DNA of 64,000 nucleotides from Flavobacterium lacus. GTDB lineage: Bacteria > Bacteroidota > Bacteroidia > Flavobacteriales > Flavobacteriaceae. The position numbers and the translations under genes were made by a program. Under the pieces are notes generated by a model, which did not search any database, was not told where the DNA came from, and saw only the letters and a list, made by a program, of their open reading frames with translations. Location: positions 248,001 through 312,000 of the forward strand of contig NZ_QLSV01000002.1 in the NCBI RefSeq assembly GCF_003268815.1, read 5' to 3'. Numbering within the stretch: position 1 is the stretch's first letter; each line of letters begins with the position of its first letter. Shown here in pieces: positions 8,679 through 17,948 of the stretch.

Positions 8679-9653
8679 TTACACATCCCTCTTCATCAAC
8701 TTTTCTCCAAAGCTTCGCAAAACCATTTTTTTGTCTTCTCCTATTTGCATTTTAGATAAAGTTTCGAAAGCTCTCATCGTGAACTCTTCTATAGCCTTTT
8801 GCGTTGCTTTTGATGCTCCGGTTTGATTGAAAAATTCTTTTACCGATTCAATTTTTTCTGAATTATCATTAGGTTGAATGGAATATAAATGTAACAATTG
8901 CTCACGTTCATCTGCTTTGGCGAATTCGATTGCTTTTAAGTAAAGATAGGTTTTTTTGTTTTCAATAATATCGCCACCAACTTGTTTGCCAAAGGTTTCA
9001 GGATTTCCGAAACAATCTAAATAATCATCTTGCAATTGAAAGGCGATGCCCAAATTCAATCCGAAATCATAAATTAAATTACCGTTTTCTTCTGATGTTT
9101 CGGCAATAATGGCTCCCATTTTCATAGCTGCTCCCACCAAAACGGCGGTTTTATATTCAATCATTTTTAAATATTCAGGAATCGTAACGTCATCACGAGT
9201 TTCAAAATCAACGTCGTATTGCTGACCTTCGCAGACTTCTAAAGCAGTTTTGCTGAACAATTTAGCTAATTCTCTAAAAGTGCTTGGTTCGTAATTCTCA
9301 AAATATTGATAGGCCAAAATTAACATCGCATCACCAGATAAAATGCCGGTGTTCAAATTCCACTTTTCGTGTACGGTTTCTTTACCTCTTCTCAGTGGAG
9401 CATCATCCATAATATCATCATGAACTAATGAGAAATTATGAAAAACTTCAACCGCAGTAGCCGCCGGAAGTGCTTTTTTATAGTCCACATCAAAAACCTC
9501 AGCGGCCATTAATGTTAAAACTGGACGCATTCTTTTTCCGCCTAAACCTAAAATATAGGTAATTGGTTGGTAAAGATGAGTGGGTTCTTTCAGAATTTTT
9601 TGCCCTTCTAGATAGTTTAAAAATTGTTCCTGATAGGCTGCTATTGAATGCAT
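8679..9653 (-). CDS. Polyprenyl diphosphate synthase (short-chain type likely)
   Basis: A 324-residue all-helical isoprenyl diphosphate synthase that condenses isopentenyl diphosphate with an allylic diphosphate. The first Asp-rich motif is DDIMDD (79-84) and the second DDYLD (209-213). GGKRMRP near residue 38 is the substrate-binding start of the fold. Phe74, five residues before the first motif, is a bulky residue at the chain-length position, which favours a farnesyl or geranylgeranyl product over long chains. It probably supplies quinone, undecaprenyl or carotenoid synthesis. It stands alone, divergent from the tetR-efflux operon. Confidence 0.88.
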   Translation of the reverse strand: MHSIAAYQEQFLNYLEGQKILKEPTHLYQPITYILGLGGKRMRPVLTLMAAEVFDVDYKKALPAATAVEVFHNFSLVHDDIMDDAPLRRGKETVHEKWNLNTGILSGDAMLILAYQYFENYEPSTFRELAKLFSKTALEVCEGQQYDVDFETRDDVTIPEYLKMIEYKTAVLVGAAMKMGAIIAETSEENGNLIYDFGLNLGIAFQLQDDYLDCFGNPETFGKQVGGDIIENKKTYLYLKAIEFAKADEREQLLHLYSIQPNDNSEKIESVKEFFNQTGASKATQKAIEEFTMRAFETLSKMQIGEDKKMVLRSFGEKLMKRDV

Positions 9654-9764
9654 TTGGTGACGCTTTTTGTTTTTAGGAATACAAAGAAAATCAAAAAAAC
9701 CCGAAACCGAAAATATATCATCCGTTTCAATTCAAAACAAATGTTAAATAAATGTAAATACTTT

Positions 9765-9804
9765 GGAAACTATTTTGGTGTTAAAAGTTTCCGAATTACT
9801 TTTG
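9765..9804 (+). promoter_or_regulatory. Promoter and candidate TetR operator of the efflux operon
   Basis: TTG (9775-9777), 19 bases, TACTTTTG (9797-9804) is a consensus promoter. An inverted repeat GGAAACT (9765-9771) and AGTTTCC (9786-9792) brackets the -33 element and the spacer, a position suited to autorepression by the TetR-type product encoded 52 bases downstream. Confidence 0.6.
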
Positions 9805-9856
9805 TGCGGAAATTTAAACTTCTGATTTCGTGCTAGTCTAAAATAAAGAAAAGAAA

Positions 9857-10459
9857 ATGCAAGAACAAATTATTGAAAAAGCAACGGAAATGTATTTAAC
9901 ACTAGGTTTTAAAAGTGTTACAATGGATGATATTGCCAATGAAATGGGAATTTCAAAGAAAACAATTTACCAACACTTTGCCAATAAAAATGATTTGGTA
10001 GAAGCGGTAACGATGCAAATGTTTGATTCAATTTCATGTGGAATTGATGAAATATGTCAGCCTGAAAAAAATGCCATTGAAGAATTGTTTGAAATCAAAG
10101 ATTTTGTTTTACACAAATTGAAAGATGAAAAAGCATCACCCATCTTTCAATTACAAAAATATTTTCCAAAAATTTATAAAACATTACACGGTAAAGAATA
10201 TTGCAAAATGCAAGATTGTGTCGTAACCAATTTAAAAAAAGGAGTAGCAACTGATTTGTATCGTTCTAACATTGACATTGACTTTATCAGTAGAATTTAT
10301 TATTCCTGCGTTCATGCTTTAAAAGATAAAAATGTTTTTTTAGATGAAACCTATAATTTTAGGATGTTAGAAGAACTCTATCTCGATTATCACATCCGGG
10401 CTATTTCAACTGAGAAAGGATTAAAAGTTTTAGAAAAAATCACACAAAAATCAAACTAA
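9857..10459 (+). CDS. TetR/AcrR family transcriptional regulator
   Basis: A 200-residue repressor-type protein. The N-terminal 50 residues form the TetR helix-turn-helix (TLGFKSVTMDDIANEMGISKKTIYQHFANKNDLV). The C-terminal part is a variable all-helical ligand-binding and dimerisation domain with several cysteines. It is the first gene of a four-gene unit with the three components of an RND pump (17 bases to the tolC-like gene), so its likely job is to repress the pump until a ligand binds. An inverted repeat overlaps its own promoter. Confidence 0.9.
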   Translation: MQEQIIEKATEMYLTLGFKSVTMDDIANEMGISKKTIYQHFANKNDLVEAVTMQMFDSISCGIDEICQPEKNAIEELFEIKDFVLHKLKDEKASPIFQLQKYFPKIYKTLHGKEYCKMQDCVVTNLKKGVATDLYRSNIDIDFISRIYYSCVHALKDKNVFLDETYNFRMLEELYLDYHIRAISTEKGLKVLEKITQKSN

Positions 10460-10475
10460 TCATCAATCAATACTC

Positions 10476-11822
10476 ATGAAGAAATTATCACTCTTCCTCT
10501 TGCTCGCTTGTCTAGGTATTCAAGCTCAAGAAACTAAACAAAGTTATTCGTTTTCGCTAAAGCAAGCGATCGAACATGCTTTACAATATAATTACTCGGT
10601 CATCAATTCCGGTCGTGATATTGAAGCCGCCAAAAAGAAAAAATGGGAAACCACAGCATCGGGTTTACCACAAATTAATGCGGGTTTAGATTATGCAAAT
10701 AATTTTAAACTGCAAACACAAGCCGTTTCAGGTAATTTATTTGATCCCGATGGCGATCCAAACCAAATTTCAACATTTGCTTTTGGCACCAAGCATTCTA
10801 TGGTAGCTCGTTCAACTTTAAGTCAACTAATTTTTGATGGTTCTTATATTGTTGCTCTCCAAGCTTCAAAAACGTATTTGCAATATTATGAAAGTTCCAA
10901 AAAGAAAACCGATTTACAAGTGCGTGAAATGATTATCAATTCCTATGGAAATGTGTTATTAGCAGAAGAGAATATTGCAATTTTAGAAAAAAACAAAGCT
11001 ACATTGGATAAAACATTATTTGACACTGAACAAACGTTTAAAAACGGTTTAATTGAAGAAGAAAATGTTGAACAACTAAAAATTACACTTTCCAGTATTA
11101 ACAGCAGTTTGAATTATACGAAACGATTAAAAGATATTTCGTATAATATGCTAAAAATAAATCTGGGGATTGAATTGGAAGAGGAGCTTTCTTTAACAGA
11201 CAAATTAGAAAATCTGACAACTTCTAATTTGGACATGGCTTTAACAGGATCATCATTTGAAGTAAAAAACAGTATCGATTATGCACTTTCAACCAACTTT
11301 GTAGAACAACGAACATTGGAAATGAAATTGGAAAAAAGCAAGTTTTTACCTTCGCTTTCAGCCAATCTGAATTTTGGATATAATGCTTTTGGTGATCAAT
11401 TTGCGTTCTTTACACAAAATCAAAGATGGTTCAACTATTCCAATTTAGGTGTTGGTCTAAACGTTCCGATTTTTAGCAGTTTTGGTAAAAATGCAAAAGT
11501 GCAACAATCAAAAATTGCATTAGAGCAAGCCCAAACTCAGTTAACAGAAACCGAACAACGTTTAAAACTTCAATACCAAAATGCCAAAAGTGATTATGAA
11601 TATAGTGTAGAACAATATTTCAGTTCAAAAGAAAACTTATCCTTGGCAGAACGCATCGAGAAAAAACAACAAGTAAAATTTACCGAAGGTCTTTCAACTA
11701 GTTTTGAGTTTACAGACGCTCAACGTCAATTATATTCTGCTCAACAAAGCTATTTACAATCGATGGTGGACGTCATCAGTAGAAAAGCTGCTCTAGAAAA
11801 AGCAATTGGAAAAACAAATTAA
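10476..11822 (+). CDS. TolC family outer-membrane efflux protein
   Basis: A 448-residue outer-membrane channel with a signal peptide (LSLFLLLACLGIQAQ). Two long coiled-coil helical repeats are visible (about 120-230 and 310-440) with the TolC pattern SLKQAIEHALQYNY at the start and LSLAERIEKKQQVKFTEG near the C terminus. It forms the exit duct for the adaptor and RND pump encoded immediately downstream (26 bases). Confidence 0.9.
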   Translation: MKKLSLFLLLACLGIQAQETKQSYSFSLKQAIEHALQYNYSVINSGRDIEAAKKKKWETTASGLPQINAGLDYANNFKLQTQAVSGNLFDPDGDPNQISTFAFGTKHSMVARSTLSQLIFDGSYIVALQASKTYLQYYESSKKKTDLQVREMIINSYGNVLLAEENIAILEKNKATLDKTLFDTEQTFKNGLIEEENVEQLKITLSSINSSLNYTKRLKDISYNMLKINLGIELEEELSLTDKLENLTTSNLDMALTGSSFEVKNSIDYALSTNFVEQRTLEMKLEKSKFLPSLSANLNFGYNAFGDQFAFFTQNQRWFNYSNLGVGLNVPIFSSFGKNAKVQQSKIALEQAQTQLTETEQRLKLQYQNAKSDYEYSVEQYFSSKENLSLAERIEKKQQVKFTEGLSTSFEFTDAQRQLYSAQQSYLQSMVDVISRKAALEKAIGKTN

Positions 11823-11848
11823 ATCAATCAAAACTCAACCTTTATATC

Positions 11849-13015
11849 ATGAAAAAAATTTTATACTTAGCTGCTTTTTCACTTTTCCTTTCAGCTTGTT
11901 CAGGCGAAAAAGGTGAAGTTAATGTGGATGATATTGTTCAATCGAAAGATTTAAATCAAATCAAAACATCTCGTGAAATCGTTCATAAAGAATATGAAAA
12001 ACTTGTTGCCGATTTAGCAAAATTAGATAAAGCTATCGCCGAATTAGATCCGAACAAAAAAAATCCGTTAGTAAAAACGGTTACTTTAAAAGATTCTTTG
12101 TTCACGCACTACATCGAAATTCAAGGTAATGTTGAAACCAAAGAAAATATCGTAATCAGTCCGGAATATTCAGGAATTCTTACACAAGTATATGTAAAAG
12201 CCGGTCAAAAAGTTTCTAAAGGACAACTTTTAGCACGAATTGACGATGGTGGAATGGGTTCGCAATTGGCCCAAGCCGAAACACAACTCGCTTTGGCTAG
12301 AACCACTTTTGAACGGCAAAAAAATCTTTGGGACCAAAAAATAGGTTCAGAAATTCAGTTTTTACAAGCTAAAACTTCGTTGGAAAGTCAGCAAAAAGTA
12401 GTTTCTCAAATTAAATCGCAATTAAATAAAACCAATGTAACAGCCCCTTTTTCAGGAACTATTGATGAAGTAATTACAGAAAAAGGAAAAGTAGTGGCTC
12501 CGGGAATGAATTTGTTTAGAATCGTCAACTTAAATAACATGTACGTAACTGCAAACGTTCCTGAAAATTACATCAGTCAATTAAAAGTAGGTGCTGTTGT
12601 AGAAGTATATTTGAATTCATTAGGGAAAACATACCAAGGAAAAGTACGTCAGGTGGGCAATTACATCAACCCAAATAACCGAACATTCGGAATTGAAATT
12701 GCATTACCTAACCCGGATAATTTACTTCGCCCTAACCAAGTTGCCGTGTTAAAAATTGAAGATTATAAAAATCCGAAAGCGTTATTGCTTCCTGAAAATA
12801 TCATTCAAGAAAATGCCAGTGGAAACAAAATTGTGTATGTTGTTAAAGATGTTGACAGCAAAAACACGGCAAAAGCAATTCAAAAAACCGTGGAGCTAGG
12901 TTACACTAGTGGAGCTTATGTTGAAATAAAATCAGGTTTAGAACCCGGAGAAACGGTAGTTACTGATGGTGCAAAATCATTGAAAGACGGCATTAATGTT
13001 GAAGTAATCAAGTAA
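11849..13015 (+). CDS. RND efflux periplasmic adaptor (membrane fusion protein, lipoprotein)
   Basis: A 388-residue adaptor. The signal peptide ends in the lipobox LSAC, so it is lipid-anchored. After an unusual coiled segment (residues 25-65) come the lipoyl-like half (GILTQVYVKAGQKVSKGQLLARID), a helical hairpin (GSQLAQAETQLALARTTFERQ), the second lipoyl half (APFSGTIDEVITEKGKVVAPG) and a beta-barrel domain. It bridges the inner-membrane pump and the TolC-like channel. Confidence 0.9.
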   Translation: MKKILYLAAFSLFLSACSGEKGEVNVDDIVQSKDLNQIKTSREIVHKEYEKLVADLAKLDKAIAELDPNKKNPLVKTVTLKDSLFTHYIEIQGNVETKENIVISPEYSGILTQVYVKAGQKVSKGQLLARIDDGGMGSQLAQAETQLALARTTFERQKNLWDQKIGSEIQFLQAKTSLESQQKVVSQIKSQLNKTNVTAPFSGTIDEVITEKGKVVAPGMNLFRIVNLNNMYVTANVPENYISQLKVGAVVEVYLNSLGKTYQGKVRQVGNYINPNNRTFGIEIALPNPDNLLRPNQVAVLKIEDYKNPKALLLPENIIQENASGNKIVYVVKDVDSKNTAKAIQKTVELGYTSGAYVEIKSGLEPGETVVTDGAKSLKDGINVEVIK

Positions 13016-13039
13016 ATAAACGCATAAAACAAACCTCTG

Positions 13040-16000
13040 ATGAGTACTAAAATAACCAAAGAATTTGCTATATCTACATGGGCAATTAACAATAAAATGA
13101 CGGTTTATGTCATCACAGCCATTCTGTTGATTGGTGGATTGATGTCATATTATTCGATGCCGAGAGAGAGTTTTCCGGAAATTATTGAAACTAAAATTTA
13201 CGTTAGTTCGATTAATCCCGGAAATTCGGCTGAAGATGTTGAAAAACTGATCACCAAACCTTTGGAAGAAGAATTCAATAATATTTCGGGAGTTACTAAA
13301 ATCACTTCTAATACTTTAGAAGATTATTCGATGATTTTGGTTGAATTTGACGAAGATATTTCGGTTGAAGATGCCAAACAAAAAGTAAAAGATAAGGTTG
13401 ATCTTGTAAAATCAGATACCGAATGGCCAACCATAGACGGCGGCGGTAAAGTGGAACCCAATGTTTTTGACTTGAATATTGCCGAAGAAGTTCCGATTTT
13501 GAACATTAACATCACCGGCGATTTTTCATCCGAAAAACTAAAAGAATATGCCGAATATCTAGAAGAACGCATCGAACGACTTCCACAAATTAAAGAGGCA
13601 GCCATTCGTGGTGCCGAAGACAAAGAAGTAGAAATTGCAGTGGATATGTATAAAATGGCGTCTGCAAAAGTGAGTTTTGACGACATCATCAATGCTGTTA
13701 AATATGAAAACAAAACCGTTTCTGGCGGGGGCGTTTCCAACAACGGAATTAAGAAAAATATTCGTGTAATCGGAGAAATCAAAAAACCTTCGGATTTAGA
13801 AAACATCATTGTTAAAAAACAAGATGGAAACGTCTATTTAAAAGATATAGCCACAATTACTTTTCAAGAAAAACAACGGACTACTTATGCCAGAGACTAT
13901 GGCAAACCGGTGGTAATGCTGGACATAAAAAAACGAAGTGGTAAAAACATGGTGGAAGCCGTGGAAGGTTTAAAAGCCATCATCGACAAAGCGAAAGAAA
14001 ATTATTTTCCGGAAGGACTAACCATTACTTATGCCAACGATCAATCTGAAAGAACAATTGCTCAAGTAGATGATTTGGTAAACAACATCATTTTTGGAGT
14101 AATTCTGGTAATTGGTGTATTGATGTTCTTTTTAGGATTTAGAAATGCCTTGTTTGTTGGATTTGCTATCCCGCTTTCGATGTTTATGTCGTACATGATT
14201 CTGGCCTCTTTCGGAATTACACTAAACACAATGGTGCTTTTCGGATTAGTGATGGGACTCGGAATGCTCGTCGATAATGGAATAGTAGTAGTGGAAAACG
14301 TTTATACCTTGATGAGTCAGGGAATGTCCAGAAAACAAGCTGCCATTGAAGGTATTGGCGAAATTGCTTGGCCAATTATCGCCTCCACAGCCACCACATT
14401 AGCCGCTTTTTTCCCATTAGGATTATGGCCGGGAACCATGGGTAAATTCATGATTTATTTTCCGATGACTTTATCGGTTGTACTATTTTCTTCGTTGTTT
14501 GTGGCGTTGGTTATTAATGCCATGCTAACATCCGATTTTATGAAAATAAAAGAAGAAGAAATGAGTAAAATAGCACTTGTAAAAATCAGCGGAATGGTTG
14601 GCGGAATTGGATTAATCATGCTTATTTCTGGATTTATAGCTAACTCTGGCGGATTAAAAGGTCTTGGAAACTTGATGCTTTTCTTTGCCATTATGTTGTG
14701 GATTTATAAATATTTTTTGGTTGGAGCACAAGATTATTTTCAACGCGTTATTTTAGTTTGGCTCGAAAACAAATACCGTAACTTTTTACAGTTTGCCTTG
14801 GGCGGAAGAAAACCTTGGGCGTTCTTTCTTGGTACATTCGTGTTGTTAATTTTGTCCTTTGTTGCGGTTGGAATTGCCCAACCAAATGTATTGTTCTTCC
14901 CCGAAAATCAACCAAACCAAATTATGGTTTACATTGAATTTCCTGAAGGAACAGACATCAAAAAAACCAATGAATTTACCAAAGAAATTGAGAAGAAAGT
15001 GTACACCATCGCCAACAAATATTTGGAAGACGGTGATAATTACATGGTAGAAAGTGCCATTGGTCAAGTAGGTCAAGGTGCAGGAAATCCACAAACCGAA
15101 GGTGGGGCTCAAAACGATATGCCCAACCGCGGAAAAGTAACCTTAACGATGCGTGAATTTAAATACCGCAAGGGGTTAAATAGTTTGGATGTCATGGAAG
15201 AAATCCGATCGGCTGTGCAAGGTTACGCCGGTGTTTCGGTGATCGTTGAGAAAGAACAAAACGGCCCGCCGGCAGGTTATCCAGTTAACATCGAAATTTC
15301 AGGCGAAGATTATAATGCCATGCTTTGGGAAGCCAAAAAAATGAAAAGTTATATTGATGCAAAAAATATTGGCGGAATTGAAGAACTTAAAATTGATGTA
15401 AACAAAGAAAAACCGGGCGTTGATGTAAAAGTAGATTTAGACAAAGCAGGTCAACTCGGCATCACGTCAGGTCAAGTGGGTCAAACCTTGCGAAGAGCTA
15501 TTTTTGGTGAAAAAATTTCAACGTACAAAGACGGAAAAGATGATTTTGAAATCAATGTCCGTTTACCGGAAGCTCAACGAAATGACAATAATATCATTTA
15601 TAATCAGCCCATAACCTTTAGAGATCAAGCGACCGGAAAATTAGTTCAAGTTCCTATCTCTTCTATTACTTCCAGTGAGAATTCAACAACATTTAACACC
15701 ATAAAAAGAAAAAACTTAAAGCGTGTGATTACCGTTTACTCTAACGTTGTAACAGGCTATAATGGGAATGAAATTGTAGAAAAAATTAAAAAAGAATTAG
15801 AAGACTATCGAACTGGAAATGATATCAACTTTTCATTTACTGGAGAGCAGGAAGAGCAAGCCAAAAACATGAGTTTTTTGATAAAAGCATTATTAATTGC
15901 CTTAGGCGGAATCATTTTAATCTTGGTGGCTCAATTTAATTCGGTTTCCAAACCAATCATTATTATGGTTTCGGTTCTACTGAGTTTTGCCGGTGTATTT

Positions 16001-16513
16001 TTTGGAATGGTCATTTTCAAAAACGATTTTGTCATCATCATGACCATGATGGGAATTATTTCCTTAGCGGGAATTGTAGTAAACAATGCCATTGTGTTAA
16101 TTGATTATACGCAATTACTCATTGACCGAAAATTACATGAAAAGGGGCTGGATGAAGATGGATTGTTAAACAAACAAGAATATTTAGACGTTATTGTAGA
16201 GGGAGGACGTTCGCGTTTACGACCCGTTTTATTAACCGCAATCACCACCGTTTTAGGCTTAGTTCCGCTGGCAATGGGATTGAATGTTGACTTTTTTGGC
16301 CTATTCATCAATTATAATCCTAATATTTATATGGGAGGAGATAACGTGATTTTCTGGGGACCATTGGCCAAAACCGTTATCTACGGATTAATTTTTGCCA
16401 CTTTTCTTACTTTAGTAATTGTTCCGGTGATGTTCTTTTTACTCCACAAAGGAAAAATCAAAGTAAAAAAGAAAAAGAAGAAAAAACTAGACTTAAATAC
16501 CGAAACAAATTAA
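13040..16513 (+). CDS. RND family efflux transporter permease
   Basis: A 1157-residue inner-membrane proton-driven pump of the AcrB/HAE-1 type, longer than the usual 1030-1050 residues. It has the family layout: TM1 near the N terminus, a large periplasmic loop, a TM2-TM6 block (GVILVIGVLMFFLGF, FGLVMGLGMLVDNGIVVVENVY), an inserted hydrophobic region around 510-555, a second periplasmic loop and TM8-TM12 (GIVVNNAIVLIDY). The TM4 motif is VDNG where AcrB has VDDA, so one of the two relay acidic residues is Asn. The Lys-rich tail is cytoplasmic. Last gene of the operon. Confidence 0.92.
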   Translation: MSTKITKEFAISTWAINNKMTVYVITAILLIGGLMSYYSMPRESFPEIIETKIYVSSINPGNSAEDVEKLITKPLEEEFNNISGVTKITSNTLEDYSMILVEFDEDISVEDAKQKVKDKVDLVKSDTEWPTIDGGGKVEPNVFDLNIAEEVPILNINITGDFSSEKLKEYAEYLEERIERLPQIKEAAIRGAEDKEVEIAVDMYKMASAKVSFDDIINAVKYENKTVSGGGVSNNGIKKNIRVIGEIKKPSDLENIIVKKQDGNVYLKDIATITFQEKQRTTYARDYGKPVVMLDIKKRSGKNMVEAVEGLKAIIDKAKENYFPEGLTITYANDQSERTIAQVDDLVNNIIFGVILVIGVLMFFLGFRNALFVGFAIPLSMFMSYMILASFGITLNTMVLFGLVMGLGMLVDNGIVVVENVYTLMSQGMSRKQAAIEGIGEIAWPIIASTATTLAAFFPLGLWPGTMGKFMIYFPMTLSVVLFSSLFVALVINAMLTSDFMKIKEEEMSKIALVKISGMVGGIGLIMLISGFIANSGGLKGLGNLMLFFAIMLWIYKYFLVGAQDYFQRVILVWLENKYRNFLQFALGGRKPWAFFLGTFVLLILSFVAVGIAQPNVLFFPENQPNQIMVYIEFPEGTDIKKTNEFTKEIEKKVYTIANKYLEDGDNYMVESAIGQVGQGAGNPQTEGGAQNDMPNRGKVTLTMREFKYRKGLNSLDVMEEIRSAVQGYAGVSVIVEKEQNGPPAGYPVNIEISGEDYNAMLWEAKKMKSYIDAKNIGGIEELKIDVNKEKPGVDVKVDLDKAGQLGITSGQVGQTLRRAIFGEKISTYKDGKDDFEINVRLPEAQRNDNNIIYNQPITFRDQATGKLVQVPISSITSSENSTTFNTIKRKNLKRVITVYSNVVTGYNGNEIVEKIKKELEDYRTGNDINFSFTGEQEEQAKNMSFLIKALLIALGGIILILVAQFNSVSKPIIIMVSVLLSFAGVFFGMVIFKNDFVIIMTMMGIISLAGIVVNNAIVLIDYTQLLIDRKLHEKGLDEDGLLNKQEYLDVIVEGGRSRLRPVLLTAITTVLGLVPLAMGLNVDFFGLFINYNPNIYMGGDNVIFWGPLAKTVIYGLIFATFLTLVIVPVMFFLLHKGKIKVKKKKKKKLDLNTETN

Positions 16514-16520
16514 CCAATTG

Positions 16521-16546
16521 AACCACGTGAAAGCGTGGTTTTTTTT
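16521..16546 (+). terminator. Terminator of the efflux operon
   Basis: AACCACG (16521-16527) and CGTGGTT (16534-16540) form a stem with loop TGAAAG, followed by a run of eight T. It sits 7 bases after the pump stop codon. Confidence 0.9.
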
Positions 16547-16567
16547 ATCTTGCACAAAAATTTTCAC

Positions 16568-17137
16568 ATGAAAACAAGCAGCATTACATCCCTTATTTTA
16601 ATGTTCTTACTGTACATAAGCTGTGCCAACGAAGAAGTTCAATCCGTTAAAATCAAAGGGCAATACGAAATAGAATTACCTAAAACACTTTCCAAAGCAG
16701 ATAACCTGCATGAAGACGCATCTTTGCAATACCAAAATTTATTTAGTGAATTTTATACGATTGTGATTGATGAACCGATTTCAGATTACAATAATCTTGT
16801 CATCCAAGATGAATATTTAGCAGAAAATTACAAGCCTAACTTAACCGGATATTCCAATTTATTGAAAGATAATTTATCGGTTTCCGTTAAAAATGCAAAA
16901 TTCTCCAACTTTGAAGACACTAAAATAAATGGAATGGAAGCCAAACTGATGAACGTGAGCGGAACCGTAGATGATATTGCTATTTATTATCAATTCGGAT
17001 TTGTGAAAGGAAAAGATCGATACTATCAAATTGTCAACTGGACCGAACTGCAACGAAAAGATGATCATTCCAAATCCATGCAAAACATCATCGCTTCTTT
17101 TAAAGAATTGAATCGTACAAAAAAGAAAATACACTAA
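16568..17137 (+). CDS. Hypothetical lipoprotein
   Basis: A 189-residue exported protein; the signal peptide MKTSSITSLILMFLLYISC ends in a lipobox-like YISC. The mature part is mixed alpha/beta without a family I recognise, resembling small stress-type lipoproteins that carry a conserved ELPKTLSKADNLHEDASLQYQN-like start. The open frame extends 11 codons upstream, but that part lies inside the terminator of the efflux operon, so the ATG at 16568 is used. It is followed by its own terminator. Confidence 0.6.
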   Translation: MKTSSITSLILMFLLYISCANEEVQSVKIKGQYEIELPKTLSKADNLHEDASLQYQNLFSEFYTIVIDEPISDYNNLVIQDEYLAENYKPNLTGYSNLLKDNLSVSVKNAKFSNFEDTKINGMEAKLMNVSGTVDDIAIYYQFGFVKGKDRYYQIVNWTELQRKDDHSKSMQNIIASFKELNRTKKKIH

Positions 17138-17168
17138 AAAAAAGAGCTTCATTTCTGAAGCTCTTTTT
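17136..17168. terminator. Bidirectional intrinsic terminator
   Basis: AAAAAGAGCTTCA and TGAAGCTCTTTTT form a perfect stem with loop TTTC, between the convergent genes ending at 17137 and 17189. Confidence 0.9.
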
Positions 17169-17188
17169 AAGGTTGAGTTTAGGTATAG

Positions 17189-17542
17189 TTAATTTTTATT
17201 CACTTGAACTATCGCTCCTTGTGACCATTTTTTAACTTGGGCAATTCTGCTTTCAGAATAATCCACTTCTGTCAAATCGGCTCCGGTCCAAAAGAACCAT
17301 TTACCAATCTTCATTCCGTCTTGGTATTGACCCATGGAAACTTTATTTCCATTTGCATCATAGGAAACCCATTGTCCGTGTACTTTTCCATCTTTATAAA
17401 AACCTTCTTGTTGCACTTGACCATTATCATGATAAAAAGTTGATTTAACCATTTGGTCAACCACTTCGTGTTTGGCGTTATTTTCTTGTGCAGAAATAAC
17501 CCCTGAAACTACCAGCATTGCTGCAATAAATAACTTTTTCAT
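17189..17542 (-). CDS. Secreted MORN-repeat protein (YwqK-like)
   Basis: A 117-residue exported protein with signal peptide MKKLFIAAMLVVSGVISAQ and three consecutive MORN-2-type units: STFYHDNGQVQQEGFYKDG, KVHGQWVSYDANGNKVSMG and QYQDGMKIGKWFFW. Such repeats are often labelled toxin-antitoxin component YwqK; no toxin partner is adjacent, and in Bacteroidota these proteins are simply envelope proteins of unknown role. A direct repeat TTTGGTAACA (17612-17621 and 17623-17632, 11-bp period) lies upstream. Confidence 0.7.
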   Translation of the reverse strand: MKKLFIAAMLVVSGVISAQENNAKHEVVDQMVKSTFYHDNGQVQQEGFYKDGKVHGQWVSYDANGNKVSMGQYQDGMKIGKWFFWTGADLTEVDYSESRIAQVKKWSQGAIVQVNKN

Positions 17543-17739
17543 ACGCTTTAATTTTTAGCAGGTTAACAATTACAAAACAAATTTACACAAAAGTTTACAT
17601 TAAAAAAACTTTTTGGTAACAATTTGGTAACATTAGATGAAAACTTAACATTGGAAATATGGTGATAGGTAATCGGTAATGGGCAATCGGGACATCAAAA
17701 TTCTAAAGATTCTGCGAGAAAACTATCCGCAAACCAAGA

Positions 17740-17812
17740 AATCCGCTTCTATCCATTTTCGCAAGGCGAATCAAAAATCTGTAAGACTCTATTCAATCCC
17801 TCTAATCCGTGT
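17740..17812 (-). repeat. Dispersed intergenic repeat, ACACGGATT type (copy 2)
   Basis: Read on the minus strand this contains CACACGGATTAGAGGGATT, then the TTCGC...GCGAAAATGGAT core and a final GCGGATTT, matching the copy at 8421-8499 in order and spacing. It occupies the middle of the 406-base gap 17543-17948, which otherwise shows only A+T-rich spacer and the aspS promoter. Confidence 0.5.
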
Positions 17813-17916
17813 GCTATTTTAATGATGTAAACTGATAAATCAAATTCGCTCAAACCCTTTACCCATCCCTCATCACCTTTTACCTCAAAAAAATCAAAAT
17901 TCTTCAAACAAAATAG

Positions 17917-17924
17917 TACTTTTG
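17917..17924 (+). promoter_or_regulatory. -7 promoter element of aspS
   Basis: TACTTTTG matches TAnnTTTG and ends 24 bases before the aspS ATG at 17949. It overlaps the TTG that begins the longer open frame, so the longer start cannot be translated from this transcript. Confidence 0.55.
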
Positions 17925-17948
17925 CAACTCAAAAAATTTCGAATCAAA

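Noticed and set aside
17189..17542. Antitoxin YwqK of a toxin-antitoxin pair
   Set aside because: The protein has MORN-type units and a signal peptide, and no toxin gene is adjacent.
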